Below, piece after piece: positions 15,591 through 24,927 of a DNA stretch of 64,000 nucleotides. This DNA is from Streptomyces sp. NBC_00448 (GTDB taxonomy: Bacteria > Actinomycetota > Actinomycetes > Streptomycetales > Streptomycetaceae), in contig NZ_CP107913.1 of the NCBI RefSeq assembly GCF_036014115.1, positions 5,759,501-5,823,500 of the forward strand. Reading direction: 5' to 3'. Position 1 is the stretch's first letter; the number at the start of each line of letters is the position of its first letter. Both the position numbers and the translations under genes were made by a program. Under the pieces are notes generated by a model. The model did not search any database. It had not been told where the DNA came from and saw only the letters and a list, made by a program, of their open reading frames with translations.

Positions 15591-16924
15591 GTTATGGATA
15601 CACCGCCCCCCAGCAAGCGGAAGAGCGGGAGACCACCGAGGGCCGGGTGTTCACCGTCACCGGTGGGGACTGGGACGAGCTCGCCGAGACCGTGGGCAAG
15701 GCCGACGACGAGCGGATCATCGTCAACATGGGCCCGCAGCACCCGTCCACCCACGGCGTGCTCCGGCTGATCCTGGAGATCGACGGCGAGACGGTCACCG
15801 AGGCCCGCTCCGGCATCGGCTACCTGCACACCGGCATCGAGAAGAACATGGAGTTCCGGACGTGGACCCAGGGGTCCACCTTCGTGACGCGCATGGACTA
15901 CCTCACGCCGCTGTTCAACGAGACCGCCTACTGCCTCGCGGTGGAGAAACTGCTCGGCATCACCGACCAGATCCCGGACCGGGCCAGCGTCATCCGGGTG
16001 CTGATGATGGAGCTCAACCGGATCGCCTCCCACCTGGTCTGCATCGCCACCGGCGGCATGGAGCTGGGCGCGACCACCATCATGATCTACGGCTTCCGCG
16101 ACCGCGAGTACATCCTCGACATCTTCGAGCTGGTCACCGGCCTGCGGATGAACCACGCGTACGTCCGCCCCGGCGGCCTCGCCCAGGACCTGCCGCCCGG
16201 CGCGGTCGACCAGATCCGCGAGTTCGTGAAGAAGTTCCGGAAGAACCTGCCGGAGTACGACAAGCTCGCCACCGGCAACCCGATCTTCAAGGGCCGGATG
16301 CAGGACGTCGGCTACCTGGACCTGACCGGCTGCATGGCGCTCGGCGCCACCGGCCCGATCCTGCGCGCCGCCGGCCTGCCGCACGACCTGCGCAAGGCCG
16401 ACCCGTACTGCGGCTACGAGAACTACGACTTCGAGGTGCCGACCACCGACACCTGCGACTCCTACGGCCGCTTCCGGGTCCGCCTGGAGGAGATGCACCA
16501 GAGCCTGCGGATCGTCGAGCAGTGCCTGGACCGGCTCGCCCCCGGGCCGGTGATGGTCGAGGACAAGAAGATCGCCTGGCCCGCGCAACTCGCGCTCGGC
16601 CCGGACGGCATGGGCAACTCTTTGGACCACATCAAGAAGATCATGGGCACCTCCATGGAGGCCCTGATCCACCACTTCAAGCTGGTCACCGAGGGCTTCC
16701 GGGTACCGCCGGGACAGGCGTACGCCGCCGTCGAGTCGGCCAAGGGCGAGCTGGGCGTGCACGTCGTCAGCGACGGCGGCACCCGCCCGTACCGGGTGCA
16801 CTTCCGCGACCCGTCCTTCACCAACCTGCAGTCCATGGCCGCGATGTGCGAGGGCGGCCAGGTGGCCGACGTCATCGTGGCGGTGGCGTCCATCGACCCC
16901 GTGATGGGAGGTGTCGACCGATGA
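15587..16924 (+). CDS. nuoD: NADH-quinone oxidoreductase subunit D
   Basis: Encodes 445 residues, the 49-kDa-type subunit that forms the quinone pocket with NuoB. Signatures include NMGPQHPSTHGVLRL, GYLHTGIEKNME and the C-terminal SIDPVMGGVDR. It is a separate gene, not fused to nuoC as in enterobacteria. ATGA overlaps couple it to nuoC and nuoE. The second nuo operon shows no nuoD in this window, so this is the only copy seen. Confidence 0.97.
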   Translation: MSYGYTAPQQAEERETTEGRVFTVTGGDWDELAETVGKADDERIIVNMGPQHPSTHGVLRLILEIDGETVTEARSGIGYLHTGIEKNMEFRTWTQGSTFVTRMDYLTPLFNETAYCLAVEKLLGITDQIPDRASVIRVLMMELNRIASHLVCIATGGMELGATTIMIYGFRDREYILDIFELVTGLRMNHAYVRPGGLAQDLPPGAVDQIREFVKKFRKNLPEYDKLATGNPIFKGRMQDVGYLDLTGCMALGATGPILRAAGLPHDLRKADPYCGYENYDFEVPTTDTCDSYGRFRVRLEEMHQSLRIVEQCLDRLAPGPVMVEDKKIAWPAQLALGPDGMGNSLDHIKKIMGTSMEALIHHFKLVTEGFRVPPGQAYAAVESAKGELGVHVVSDGGTRPYRVHFRDPSFTNLQSMAAMCEGGQVADVIVAVASIDPVMGGVDR

Positions 16925-17832
16925 CCGAGCTCTCACAGGGAAGCGGCTCCCCCGGTGTGTCCCTGGGCATCCCCGAAATGCCCGCCCCCGACTACCCGGC
17001 CGACGTCCGGGCCCGGCTGGAGACCGACGCCAAGGAGGTGATCGCCCGCTACCCCGGCTCGCGCAGCGCGCTGCTGCCGCTGCTGCACCTGGTGCAGTCC
17101 GAGGAGGGGTACGTCACCCGCACCGGCATCCGGTTCTGCGCCGAGCAACTGGGCCTCACCACCGCCGAGGTCACCGCGGTCGCCACCTTCTACACGATGT
17201 ACCGGCGCAAGCCGTCCGGCGAGTACCAGGTCGGCGTCTGCACCAACACGCTGTGCGCGGTGATGGGCGGCGACGCGATCTTCGAGGAGCTGAAGGAGCA
17301 CCTCGGGGTCGGCAACGACGAGACCACCGAGGACGGCAAGGTCACCCTCGAACACATCGAGTGCAACGCGGCCTGCGACTTCGCGCCCGTGGTGATGGTC
17401 AACTGGGAGTTCTTCGACGACCAGACCCCCGAATCGGCCAAGCAGCTCGTCGACGACCTGATCGCCGGCCGCGAGGTCCGCCCGACCCGCGGCGCCCCGC
17501 TGTGCACCTACCGGCAGACCGCCCGCATCCTGGCCGGCTTCCCCGACGAGCGCGAGGGCGCCGTCGAGGCGACCGGCGGCGCCGGCCCCGCCTCGCTGGC
17601 GGGCCTGCGGCTGCACCGCGGCGAGTTGCCCGCGCCGAAGGTGGTCGGCCAGCGCGACGCCTCGCCGAGCGACGAGACGGCGACATACGACACCGCCACC
17701 TCGCCGTCGCCCGCGCAACACCCCAGCTCGCACGACGCGCCCGGGCAGACCGCCGAGTCCGACCCGGCCCACCCCGCGGACCCGGTCGCCGACCATGCGA
17801 ACGACCACGCCACCGAGGAGGAGGGCGAGTGA
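16921..17832 (+). CDS. nuoE: NADH-quinone oxidoreductase subunit E
   Basis: Encodes 303 residues, long for NuoE (usually 160-240). Residues 1-200 are the thioredoxin-like [2Fe-2S] domain, with ligand motifs CTNTLC and ECNAACD. The last 100 residues are a Ser/Thr/Pro/Asp/His-rich tail that looks disordered. NuoE is part of the NADH-oxidising module with NuoF and NuoG. Overlaps nuoD by four bases and ends in TGATGA with nuoF. Confidence 0.95.
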   Translation: MTELSQGSGSPGVSLGIPEMPAPDYPADVRARLETDAKEVIARYPGSRSALLPLLHLVQSEEGYVTRTGIRFCAEQLGLTTAEVTAVATFYTMYRRKPSGEYQVGVCTNTLCAVMGGDAIFEELKEHLGVGNDETTEDGKVTLEHIECNAACDFAPVVMVNWEFFDDQTPESAKQLVDDLIAGREVRPTRGAPLCTYRQTARILAGFPDEREGAVEATGGAGPASLAGLRLHRGELPAPKVVGQRDASPSDETATYDTATSPSPAQHPSSHDAPGQTAESDPAHPADPVADHANDHATEEEGE

Positions 17833-19166
17833 TGACCGTCGAACCGGCCGAGAAGCTGCTCGCGCCCGTACTGTCGGCGTTCTGGGACGACCCGCGGTCG
17901 TGGACGCTGGAGACCTACCGCAGGCACGACGGGTACGAAGCGCTCACCAAGGCGCTCGCGATGGCCCCGGACGACCTGATCGCCTACGTCAAGGACTCCG
18001 GCCTGCGCGGCCGCGGCGGCGCGGGCTTCCCCACCGGCATGAAGTGGCAGTTCATCCCGCAGGGCGACGGCAAGCCGCACTACCTGGTGGTCAACGCCGA
18101 CGAGTCCGAGCCGGGCACCTGCAAGGACATCCCGCTGCTCTTCGCCAACCCGCACTCCCTGATCGAGGGCATGGTGATCGCGTGCTACGCGATCCGCTCG
18201 CACCACGCCTTCATCTACCTGCGCGGCGAGGTCGTCCCGGTGCTGCGCCGGCTGCACGAGGCGGTGCGCGAGGCGTACGCCGCCGGCTACCTCGGCAAGA
18301 ACATCAAGGGCACCGGCTTCGACCTCGAACTCACCGTGCACGCGGGCGCCGGCGCCTACATCTGCGGCGAGGAGACCGCGCTGCTGGACTCCCTGGAGGG
18401 CCGCCGCGGCCAGCCCCGGCTCCGCCCGCCGTTCCCCGCCGTGGAGGGCCTGTACGCCTGCCCCACCGTGGTGAACAACGTGGAGTCGATCGCCTCGGTT
18501 CCCGCGATCATCCAGCGCGGCAAGGAGTGGTTCAAGTCGATGGGCAGCGAGAAGTCCCCGGGCTTCACGCTGTACTCGCTCTCCGGCCATGTCGCCCGCC
18601 CCGGCCAGTACGAAGGCCCGCTCGGCATCACGCTGCGCCAACTGCTCGACATGGGCGGCGGGATGCGCCCCGGCCACCGGCTGAAGTTCTGGACCCCCGG
18701 CGGCTCCTCGACCCCGATGTTCACCGACGAGCACCTCGACGTGCCGCTGGACTACGAGGGCGTCGGCGCGGCCGGCTCCATGCTCGGCACCAAGGCCCTG
18801 CAGTGCTTCGACGAGACGACCTGCGTGGTGCGGGCCGTCACCCGCTGGACCGAGTTCTACGCCCACGAGTCGTGCGGCAAGTGCACGCCGTGCCGTGAAG
18901 GCACCTACTGGCTGGTCCAGTTGCTGCGGGACATCGAGGCCGGGAAGGGCCGGCCGGAAGACCTCGACAAGCTCCAGGACATCGCCGACAACATCAACGG
19001 CAAGTCCTTCTGCGCCCTGGGCGACGGCGCCGCCGCCCCGATCTTCTCCTCGCTGAAGTACTTCCGCTCGGAGTACGAGGAGCACATCGAGCAGAAGGGC
19101 TGCCCCTTCGACCCGGCCCGCTCCACCGCCTGGGCCGACAAGTCCCGTACGGAGGCCCACGCGTGA
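17832..19166 (+). CDS. nuoF: NADH-quinone oxidoreductase subunit F (NADH-binding)
   Basis: Encodes 444 residues. NuoF oxidises NADH using FMN. The glycine-rich NADH/FMN loop GLRGRGGAGFPTGMKW lies near residue 55, the FMN-contact ESEPGTCKD near 95, and the N3 [4Fe-4S] ligands in SCGKCTPCREGT plus a later cysteine. ATG 17832 follows the last base of the nuoE stop. Its stop overlaps the GTG of nuoG. Confidence 0.97.
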   Translation: MTVEPAEKLLAPVLSAFWDDPRSWTLETYRRHDGYEALTKALAMAPDDLIAYVKDSGLRGRGGAGFPTGMKWQFIPQGDGKPHYLVVNADESEPGTCKDIPLLFANPHSLIEGMVIACYAIRSHHAFIYLRGEVVPVLRRLHEAVREAYAAGYLGKNIKGTGFDLELTVHAGAGAYICGEETALLDSLEGRRGQPRLRPPFPAVEGLYACPTVVNNVESIASVPAIIQRGKEWFKSMGSEKSPGFTLYSLSGHVARPGQYEGPLGITLRQLLDMGGGMRPGHRLKFWTPGGSSTPMFTDEHLDVPLDYEGVGAAGSMLGTKALQCFDETTCVVRAVTRWTEFYAHESCGKCTPCREGTYWLVQLLRDIEAGKGRPEDLDKLQDIADNINGKSFCALGDGAAAPIFSSLKYFRSEYEEHIEQKGCPFDPARSTAWADKSRTEAHA

Positions 19167-21661
19167 CCATCACTACGAACGCACCCTCCGGTGGGCAGCC
19201 GGCGCCGCCCCCTGAAGACCTGATCTCGGTCACCATCGACGGCATCCCGATCTCGGTGGCCAAGGGCACCCTGGTGATCCGCGCCGCCGAGCAACTGGGC
19301 ATCGAGATCCCCCGGTTCTGCGACCACCCGCTGCTCGACCCGGCCGGCGCCTGCCGCCAGTGCATCGTGGAGATCGAGGGCCAGCGCAAGCCGGTCGCCT
19401 CCTGCACCATCACCTGCACCGACGGCATGGTGATCACCACCCAGCTCACCTCGCCGGTCGCCGAGAAGGCGCAGCGCGGGGTGATGGAGCTGCTGCTGAT
19501 CAACCACCCGCTGGACTGCCCGGTCTGCGACAAGGGCGGCGAGTGCCCGCTGCAGAACCAGGCGATGTCGGTGGGCGACCCCGACTCCCGCTTCGAGGGC
19601 CGCAAGCGCACCTTCGAGAAGCCGGTGCCGATCTCCGCGCAGGTGCTGCTGGACCGCGAGCGGTGCGTGCTGTGCGCGCGCTGCACCCGGTTCAGCGAGC
19701 AGATCGCCGGCGACCCGATGATCGAGCTGCTCGAACGCGGCGCGCTCCAGCAGGTCGGCATCGGCGAGGGCGACCCGTTCGAGTCGTACTTCTCCGGCAA
19801 CACCATCCAGATCTGCCCGGTCGGCGCGCTCACCTCCGCCGCCTACCGGTTCCGCTCCCGCCCCTTCGACCTGGTCTCCTCGCCGTCGGTGTGCGAGCAC
19901 TGCGCGGGCGGCTGCGCCACCCGTACCGACCACCGCCGCGGCAAGGTCATGCGGCGGATGGCCGCCAACGACCCGGAGGTCAACGAGGAGTGGCTGTGCG
20001 ACAAGGGCCGGTTCGGCTTCCGCTACGCGCAGCGGCCCGAGCGCCTCACCCACCCGCTGGTGCGCGGCGCCGACGGTGAACTCGCCCCCGCCAGCTGGCC
20101 GGAGGCGCTGGCCGCCGCGGCGGCGGGACTGACCGCGGCGCACGGCCGGGCCGCGGTGCTGGCCGGCGGCCGGCTCACCGTCGAGGACTCCTACGCGTAC
20201 GGCAAGTTCGCCCGGGTCGCGCTCGGCACCAACGACGTGGACTTCCGGGCCCGCGCGCACTCCGCCGAGGAGGCCGACTTCCTCGCCGCCCACGTGGCGG
20301 GGCACGGCGTCGACCTGGACGGCAGCGGGGTGACCAACCGGGCGCTGGAGCAGGCACCGACCGTGCTGCTGGCCGGACTCGAGGCCGAGGAGGAGGCCCC
20401 GGGGGTCTTCCTGCGGCTGCGCAAGGCGCACCGCAAGAGCAAGCAGCAGGCGTACGCCCTGGCCACCTACACCTCGCGCGGTCTGGAGAAGGCCGGCGGC
20501 ATCCTGCTGCCGGCCGCGCCCGGCACCGAACCGGAGTGGCTGGACGCGCTGGCCGGCGGGGTGGGCCTGGACGAGGCCGGCCGGCTGGCCGCGGAGGCGC
20601 TGCGCAAGCCCGGCGCGGTGATCCTGGTCGGCGAGCGGCTGGCCGCGGTGCCCGGCGGGTTGACCGCCGTGCTGCGGCTGGCCACCGCGACCGGCGCCCG
20701 GACGGCGTGGATTCCGCGCCGGGCCGGTGAGCGCGGCGCGGTCGAGGCGGGGGTGCTGCCCGGGCTGCTGCCCGGCGGGCGCCCGGTCACCGACCCGCGC
20801 GGCCGCGACGAGGTCGCCCGGGTGTGGGGCCTGCCGGCCCTGCCGACCCGGTTCGGCCGCGACACCGGGCAGATCGTGGAGGCCGCGGCGGCCGGCGAGC
20901 TGGCCGCGCTGGTGGTCGGCGGCGTCGAGGTCGCGGACCTGCCGGACCCGGCCCGGGCCCGGATCGCCTTCGGCAACGTCGGGTTCCTGGTCAGCCTGGA
21001 GCAGCGGCCGAGCGAGGTCACCGAGCGCGCCGACGTGGTGCTGCCGGTCGCCGCGGTCGTCGAGAAGTCCGGCACCTTCCTCAACTGGGAGGGCCGGGCC
21101 CGGATGTTCGAGGCCGCGATCAAGCCCGACCAGGCCACCACCCGGCACCAGCTCCCGGACGCCCGGGTGCTGACGATGCTCGCCGACGCGATGGACGTCG
21201 CACTCGGCCTGTCCGACGTGCGGGCCGCGCGCCGCGAACTCGACCGGCTCGTGGGGGCTCCCACGCCGCAGGCAGGGGGATGGTCCGGCACCCACGCGAC
21301 CGCGCCCGCCGAGACGTCCGTGCCGCTGCCCAGGCCCGGTTCGGGCCAGGCGGTGCTCGCCGGGCACCGGCTGCTGCTCGACCAGGGCCGGCTGCAGGAC
21401 GGCGACGACGCGCTGGCCGCCACCCGGCACGCGGCCGTCGCCCGGCTGTCGGCCGCGACCGCCGCGGAGGTCGGGGTGGGCGACGGCGAGATCCTCACGG
21501 TGGCCGGCCCGGACGGCGCCGTGGCGCTGCCGCTGGCCGTCACCCCGATGCCGGACCGGGTGGTCTGGCTGCCGCTCAACTCCGCCCGCGGCGGCGTCAC
21601 TTCGGACACCGGTGCCCGCCCCGGGCAGGTCGTCTCGCTCAGCGCGGAGGTCCAGTCATGA
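19163..21661 (+). CDS. nuoG: NADH-quinone oxidoreductase subunit G
   Basis: Encodes 832 residues from GTG. It begins with a [2Fe-2S] ferredoxin domain (ligands in CDHPLLDPAGACRQC), then HPLDCPVCDKGGECPLQ and RCVLCARCTRF for [4Fe-4S] clusters. The extra SVCEHCAGGCATR...CDKGRF motif should bind cluster N7. The C-terminal half is a molybdopterin-oxidoreductase-like domain without catalytic role in complex I. Around residues 697-706 the DNA (21251-21279) matches an intergenic repeat of this genome, read through in frame. Overlaps nuoF and nuoH by four bases. Confidence 0.96.
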   Translation: MTITTNAPSGGQPAPPPEDLISVTIDGIPISVAKGTLVIRAAEQLGIEIPRFCDHPLLDPAGACRQCIVEIEGQRKPVASCTITCTDGMVITTQLTSPVAEKAQRGVMELLLINHPLDCPVCDKGGECPLQNQAMSVGDPDSRFEGRKRTFEKPVPISAQVLLDRERCVLCARCTRFSEQIAGDPMIELLERGALQQVGIGEGDPFESYFSGNTIQICPVGALTSAAYRFRSRPFDLVSSPSVCEHCAGGCATRTDHRRGKVMRRMAANDPEVNEEWLCDKGRFGFRYAQRPERLTHPLVRGADGELAPASWPEALAAAAAGLTAAHGRAAVLAGGRLTVEDSYAYGKFARVALGTNDVDFRARAHSAEEADFLAAHVAGHGVDLDGSGVTNRALEQAPTVLLAGLEAEEEAPGVFLRLRKAHRKSKQQAYALATYTSRGLEKAGGILLPAAPGTEPEWLDALAGGVGLDEAGRLAAEALRKPGAVILVGERLAAVPGGLTAVLRLATATGARTAWIPRRAGERGAVEAGVLPGLLPGGRPVTDPRGRDEVARVWGLPALPTRFGRDTGQIVEAAAAGELAALVVGGVEVADLPDPARARIAFGNVGFLVSLEQRPSEVTERADVVLPVAAVVEKSGTFLNWEGRARMFEAAIKPDQATTRHQLPDARVLTMLADAMDVALGLSDVRAARRELDRLVGAPTPQAGGWSGTHATAPAETSVPLPRPGSGQAVLAGHRLLLDQGRLQDGDDALAATRHAAVARLSAATAAEVGVGDGEILTVAGPDGAVALPLAVTPMPDRVVWLPLNSARGGVTSDTGARPGQVVSLSAEVQS
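21251..21279 (+). repeat. Intergenic-type repeat segment inside nuoG
   Basis: GTGGGGGCTCCCACGCCGCA and the following GGCAGGGGG align with the repeat tail at 3828-3856 (GTGGGGGTCCCCCCGCCGAA, GGTAGGGGG), with a few mismatches. It adds about ten Gly/Pro/Ala residues to the NuoG linker before its last domain. This suggests a repeat that inserted into a coding region and was tolerated. Confidence 0.4.
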
Positions 21662-23082
21662 CCGCCCTGTCCACCGGCGGGAGCCAACTCGCCGCCACCA
21701 CCACGGAGAACCTGTCGTTCTTCGGCACCGACCCGTGGTGGCTGATCGTCATCAAGGCGGTGTTCTGCTTCGCGTTCGCGATGCTGACCGTGCTCTTCTC
21801 CATCGTGTGGGAGCGCAAGGTCGTCGCCTGGATGCAGTTGCGGATCGGCCCGAACCGGCACGGCCCCTGGGGCATGCTCCAGTCGCTCGCCGACGGCATC
21901 AAGCTGATGCTCAAGGAGGACCTCACCGTCAAGCGCGCGGACAAGGTGGTCTTCATCCTCGCGCCGATCGTGGCCGCGATCCCCGCCTTCATGTCGTTCG
22001 CGGTGATCCCCTTCGGCCCGGCCGACAACGAGGTGTCCATCTTCGGCCACCGCACCGCGATGCAGCTCACCGACCTGCCGATCGGCATCCTCTACATCCT
22101 GGCCACGGCGTCGGTCGGCATCTACGGCATCGTGCTCGCCGGCTGGTCGTCCGGTTCGACGTACCCGCTGCTGGGCGGCCTGCGCGCCTCCGCGCAGATG
22201 ATCTCCTACGAGATCGCGATGGGCCTGTCCTTCGCGGCGGTCTTCCTCTACTCCGGCTCGATGTCCACCTCGACCATCGTCGAGGCGCAGCACGGCCGCT
22301 GGTACATCATCCTGCTGCCGGTCTCCTTCCTGGTGTACATCTGCACGATGATCGGCGAGACCAACCGGGCGCCGTTCGACATGCCGGAGTCCGAGGGCGA
22401 CCTGGTCGGCGGCTTCAACACCGAGTACAGCTCGATCAAGTTCGCGCTGTTCATGCTCGCCGAGTACGTCAACATGGTGACGGTCTCCGCGGTCGCCACC
22501 ACCCTCTTCCTCGGCGGCTGGCGGGCACCCTGGCCGATCACCACCTTCTGGGACGGCGCCAACCACGGCTGGTGGCCGCTGCTCTGGTTCGTGATCAAGG
22601 TCCAGCTGCTGCTCTTCTTCTTCATCTGGCTGCGCGGCACCCTGCCCCGGGTCCGCTACGACCAGCTGATGAAGCTCGGCTGGAAGGTGCTCATCCCGGT
22701 CTCGATGGTCTGGCTGATGCTGGTCGCCGCCGTGAAGGCGATGCGCAACGAGAACTACGACTTCACGAAGATCGTGCTGTACATCGGTGGCGCGGTCGTC
22801 GCGCTGCTGCTGATCTCGCTGGTCATCGACGTCTTCCGGGACCGCGAGGAGAAACGGAAGGAAGCCGCGGGCGGCGGCGCTCTGGCCCCGCAGGAGCGGT
22901 TCGACCCGATGGCGGGCGGCTATCCGGTGCCCCCGCTACCGGGCCAGCAGCCCGAGCGGGTGCCACGGCGGCCCAGCCGTGCGCAGGCCCAACTCGTAGG
23001 CGCACCAGGTGCGTCCGGCGTGTCCGGCTCGCCCGGACAGGACGCCGCGCAGACGGAGAACACGGAGGACGGCGATGCCTGA
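21658..23082 (+). CDS. nuoH: NADH-quinone oxidoreductase subunit H
   Basis: Encodes 474 residues. NuoH joins the membrane and peripheral arms and lines the quinone channel. Signatures are ERKVVAWMQLRIGPNRHGP and ETNRAPFDMPESEGDLVGGF. Eight or so membrane helices end near residue 395. The following 80 residues are a Pro/Gly/Gln-rich cytoplasmic extension typical of actinomycete NuoH. ATGA overlap with nuoG; it ends eight bases inside nuoI. Confidence 0.97.
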   Translation: MTALSTGGSQLAATTTENLSFFGTDPWWLIVIKAVFCFAFAMLTVLFSIVWERKVVAWMQLRIGPNRHGPWGMLQSLADGIKLMLKEDLTVKRADKVVFILAPIVAAIPAFMSFAVIPFGPADNEVSIFGHRTAMQLTDLPIGILYILATASVGIYGIVLAGWSSGSTYPLLGGLRASAQMISYEIAMGLSFAAVFLYSGSMSTSTIVEAQHGRWYIILLPVSFLVYICTMIGETNRAPFDMPESEGDLVGGFNTEYSSIKFALFMLAEYVNMVTVSAVATTLFLGGWRAPWPITTFWDGANHGWWPLLWFVIKVQLLLFFFIWLRGTLPRVRYDQLMKLGWKVLIPVSMVWLMLVAAVKAMRNENYDFTKIVLYIGGAVVALLLISLVIDVFRDREEKRKEAAGGGALAPQERFDPMAGGYPVPPLPGQQPERVPRRPSRAQAQLVGAPGASGVSGSPGQDAAQTENTEDGDA

Positions 23083-23734
23083 GTTCCTGGACCCGGTCGC
23101 GGGCTTCGGCGTGACCTTCAAGGCCATGTTCAAGAAGCGGCTGACCGAGCAGTACCCCGAGTACAAGAAGCCGACCGCGCCGCGTTTCCACGGCCGCCAC
23201 CAGCTCAACCGGCACCCGGACGGGCTGGAGAAGTGCATCGGCTGCGAGCTGTGCGCCTGGGCCTGCCCGGCCGACGCGATCTACGTGGAGGGCGCGGACA
23301 ACACCGAGGAGGAGCGCTACTCCCCGGGTGAGCGCTACGGCCGCGTCTACCAGATCAACTACGCCCGCTGCATCCTGTGCGGGCTGTGCATCGAGGCGTG
23401 CCCGACCCGCGCGCTGACCATGACCAACGAGTACGAACTCGCCGACCGCACCCGCGAGTCGCTGATCTTCACCAAGGAGCAGCTGCTCGCCGGCCTGGAG
23501 GAGGGCATGGTCGAGTCGCCGCACTCGATCTTCCCCGGCATGGACGAGGGCGACTACTACCGCGGCCAGGTCACCGAGGCCGCGCCCGGCACCGTACGGC
23601 AGGTCGCCGTATCCAAGGGCGAGAAGGCGGACGAGTCGGTGCCGGTGGAGAACCCGTACACCGGCGAGCCGGAGGCGGCCGAGACCGTCGCCCCCGGCGG
23701 CGCCGCCCCGGCCGGGACGGGGGAGGAAGCATGA
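23075..23734 (+). CDS. nuoI: NADH-quinone oxidoreductase subunit I
   Basis: Encodes 219 residues. Two 8Fe-ferredoxin motifs, CIGCELCAWACP and CILCGLCIEACP, bind clusters N6a and N6b that carry electrons to NuoB. A C-terminal extension of about 50 residues is acidic and Pro-rich. ATG overlaps the end of nuoH by eight bases with GGAGGACGGCG as the site. Confidence 0.97.
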   Translation: MPEFLDPVAGFGVTFKAMFKKRLTEQYPEYKKPTAPRFHGRHQLNRHPDGLEKCIGCELCAWACPADAIYVEGADNTEEERYSPGERYGRVYQINYARCILCGLCIEACPTRALTMTNEYELADRTRESLIFTKEQLLAGLEEGMVESPHSIFPGMDEGDYYRGQVTEAAPGTVRQVAVSKGEKADESVPVENPYTGEPEAAETVAPGGAAPAGTGEEA

Positions 23735-24618
23735 CCGGCTCGATGCAGTCGCTCCAACTCGCCGCCGGCTACCAGACCTCCACCGGCGAGGCCGTGCAGT
23801 TCTGGGTGCTGGGCACCGTCGCCGTGATCGGCGCGCTGGGCACCGTGCTGATGAAGAAGTCGGTGCACAGCGCGCTGTCGCTGGCCGGCACCATGATCGT
23901 CCTCGCGGTCTTCTACCTCGCCCAGGGCGCGTACTTCCTCGGCGTGGTGCAGATCGTCGTCTACACCGGCGCGATCATGATGCTCTTCCTCTTCGTCGTC
24001 ATGCTGGTCGGCATCACCGCCGCCGACTCGCTCAAGGAGACGCTGAAGGGCCAGCGGTGGATGGCCGCGGTGTGCGGCCTCGGCTTCGGCATCCTGCTGA
24101 TCGCCGGCATCGCCAACGCCTCCCTGGACACCTTCGCCGGCACCGGCGGGGCCAACGCGGCGGACGGCGGCAACGTCCAGGGCCTGGCCCACCTGGTCTT
24201 CACCAAGTACGTGTGGGCGTTCGAGATCACCGGCGCGCTGCTGATCACCGCCGCGATCGGCGCGATGGTGCTCACCCACCGCGAGCGGACCGAGGAGCGG
24301 CGCACCCAGCGCGAGCTGGCCGAGGCCCGGGTCCGCGAGGGCAAGCAGGTCACCCCGCTGCCGGCGCCCGGCACCTACGCCCGGCACAACGCGGTGGACG
24401 TCCCGGCGCTGCTGCCCGACGGCTCGGTCTCCGAACTGTCGGTCAGTTCCACGCTGCGCGAGCGCGGCCAGATCCGCGACGTGTCGCGGGACGCGATGCG
24501 GCGGCTGGCCGAACTGGACCAGCGCTCCGACGAGTGGCTGGAACGCGCTCCGGAACAGCCCGAGTTGGAGCAAGACGGCGAGCGGGCCCCGGCCTCCGCC
24601 GAGGAGGGTGCGAAGTGA
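23731..24618 (+). CDS. nuoJ: NADH-quinone oxidoreductase subunit J
   Basis: Encodes 295 residues. Five membrane helices in the first 180 residues include the conserved VQIVVYTGAIMMLFLFVVML stretch, which carries the pi-bulge helix linked to proton pumping. The last 110 residues are a charged cytoplasmic tail not found in enterobacterial NuoJ. ATGA overlap with nuoI; stop overlaps the GTG of nuoK. Confidence 0.95.
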   Translation: MTGSMQSLQLAAGYQTSTGEAVQFWVLGTVAVIGALGTVLMKKSVHSALSLAGTMIVLAVFYLAQGAYFLGVVQIVVYTGAIMMLFLFVVMLVGITAADSLKETLKGQRWMAAVCGLGFGILLIAGIANASLDTFAGTGGANAADGGNVQGLAHLVFTKYVWAFEITGALLITAAIGAMVLTHRERTEERRTQRELAEARVREGKQVTPLPAPGTYARHNAVDVPALLPDGSVSELSVSSTLRERGQIRDVSRDAMRRLAELDQRSDEWLERAPEQPELEQDGERAPASAEEGAK

Positions 24619-24914
24619 ACCCGGCGAACTACCTCTATCTCTCGGCGCTGTTGTTCACCATCGGCGCGGCGGGAGTGCTGATCCGGCGCAACGCGATCGT
24701 CGTGTTCATGTGCGTGGAGCTGATGTTGAACGCCTGCAACCTGGCGTTCGTCACCTTCTCCCGGCTGCACGGCAACCTCGACGGGCAGGTCATCGCGTTC
24801 TTCACGATGGTCGTGGCCGCCGCCGAAGTCGTGGTGGGCCTGGCGATCATCGTGTCGATCTACCGAACCCGCCACTCGGCCTCGGTCGACGACGCGAACC
24901 TGATGAAGCTGTAA
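24615..24914 (+). CDS. nuoK: NADH-quinone oxidoreductase subunit K
   Basis: Encodes 99 residues with three membrane helices. The conserved glutamates are in FMCVELMLNACNL and VAAAEVVVGLAI. GTG start overlaps the nuoJ stop. NuoK is one of the small proton-channel subunits of the membrane arm. Confidence 0.97.
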   Translation: MNPANYLYLSALLFTIGAAGVLIRRNAIVVFMCVELMLNACNLAFVTFSRLHGNLDGQVIAFFTMVVAAAEVVVGLAIIVSIYRTRHSASVDDANLMKL

Positions 24915-24927
24915 GGGGCTGCGAGAC

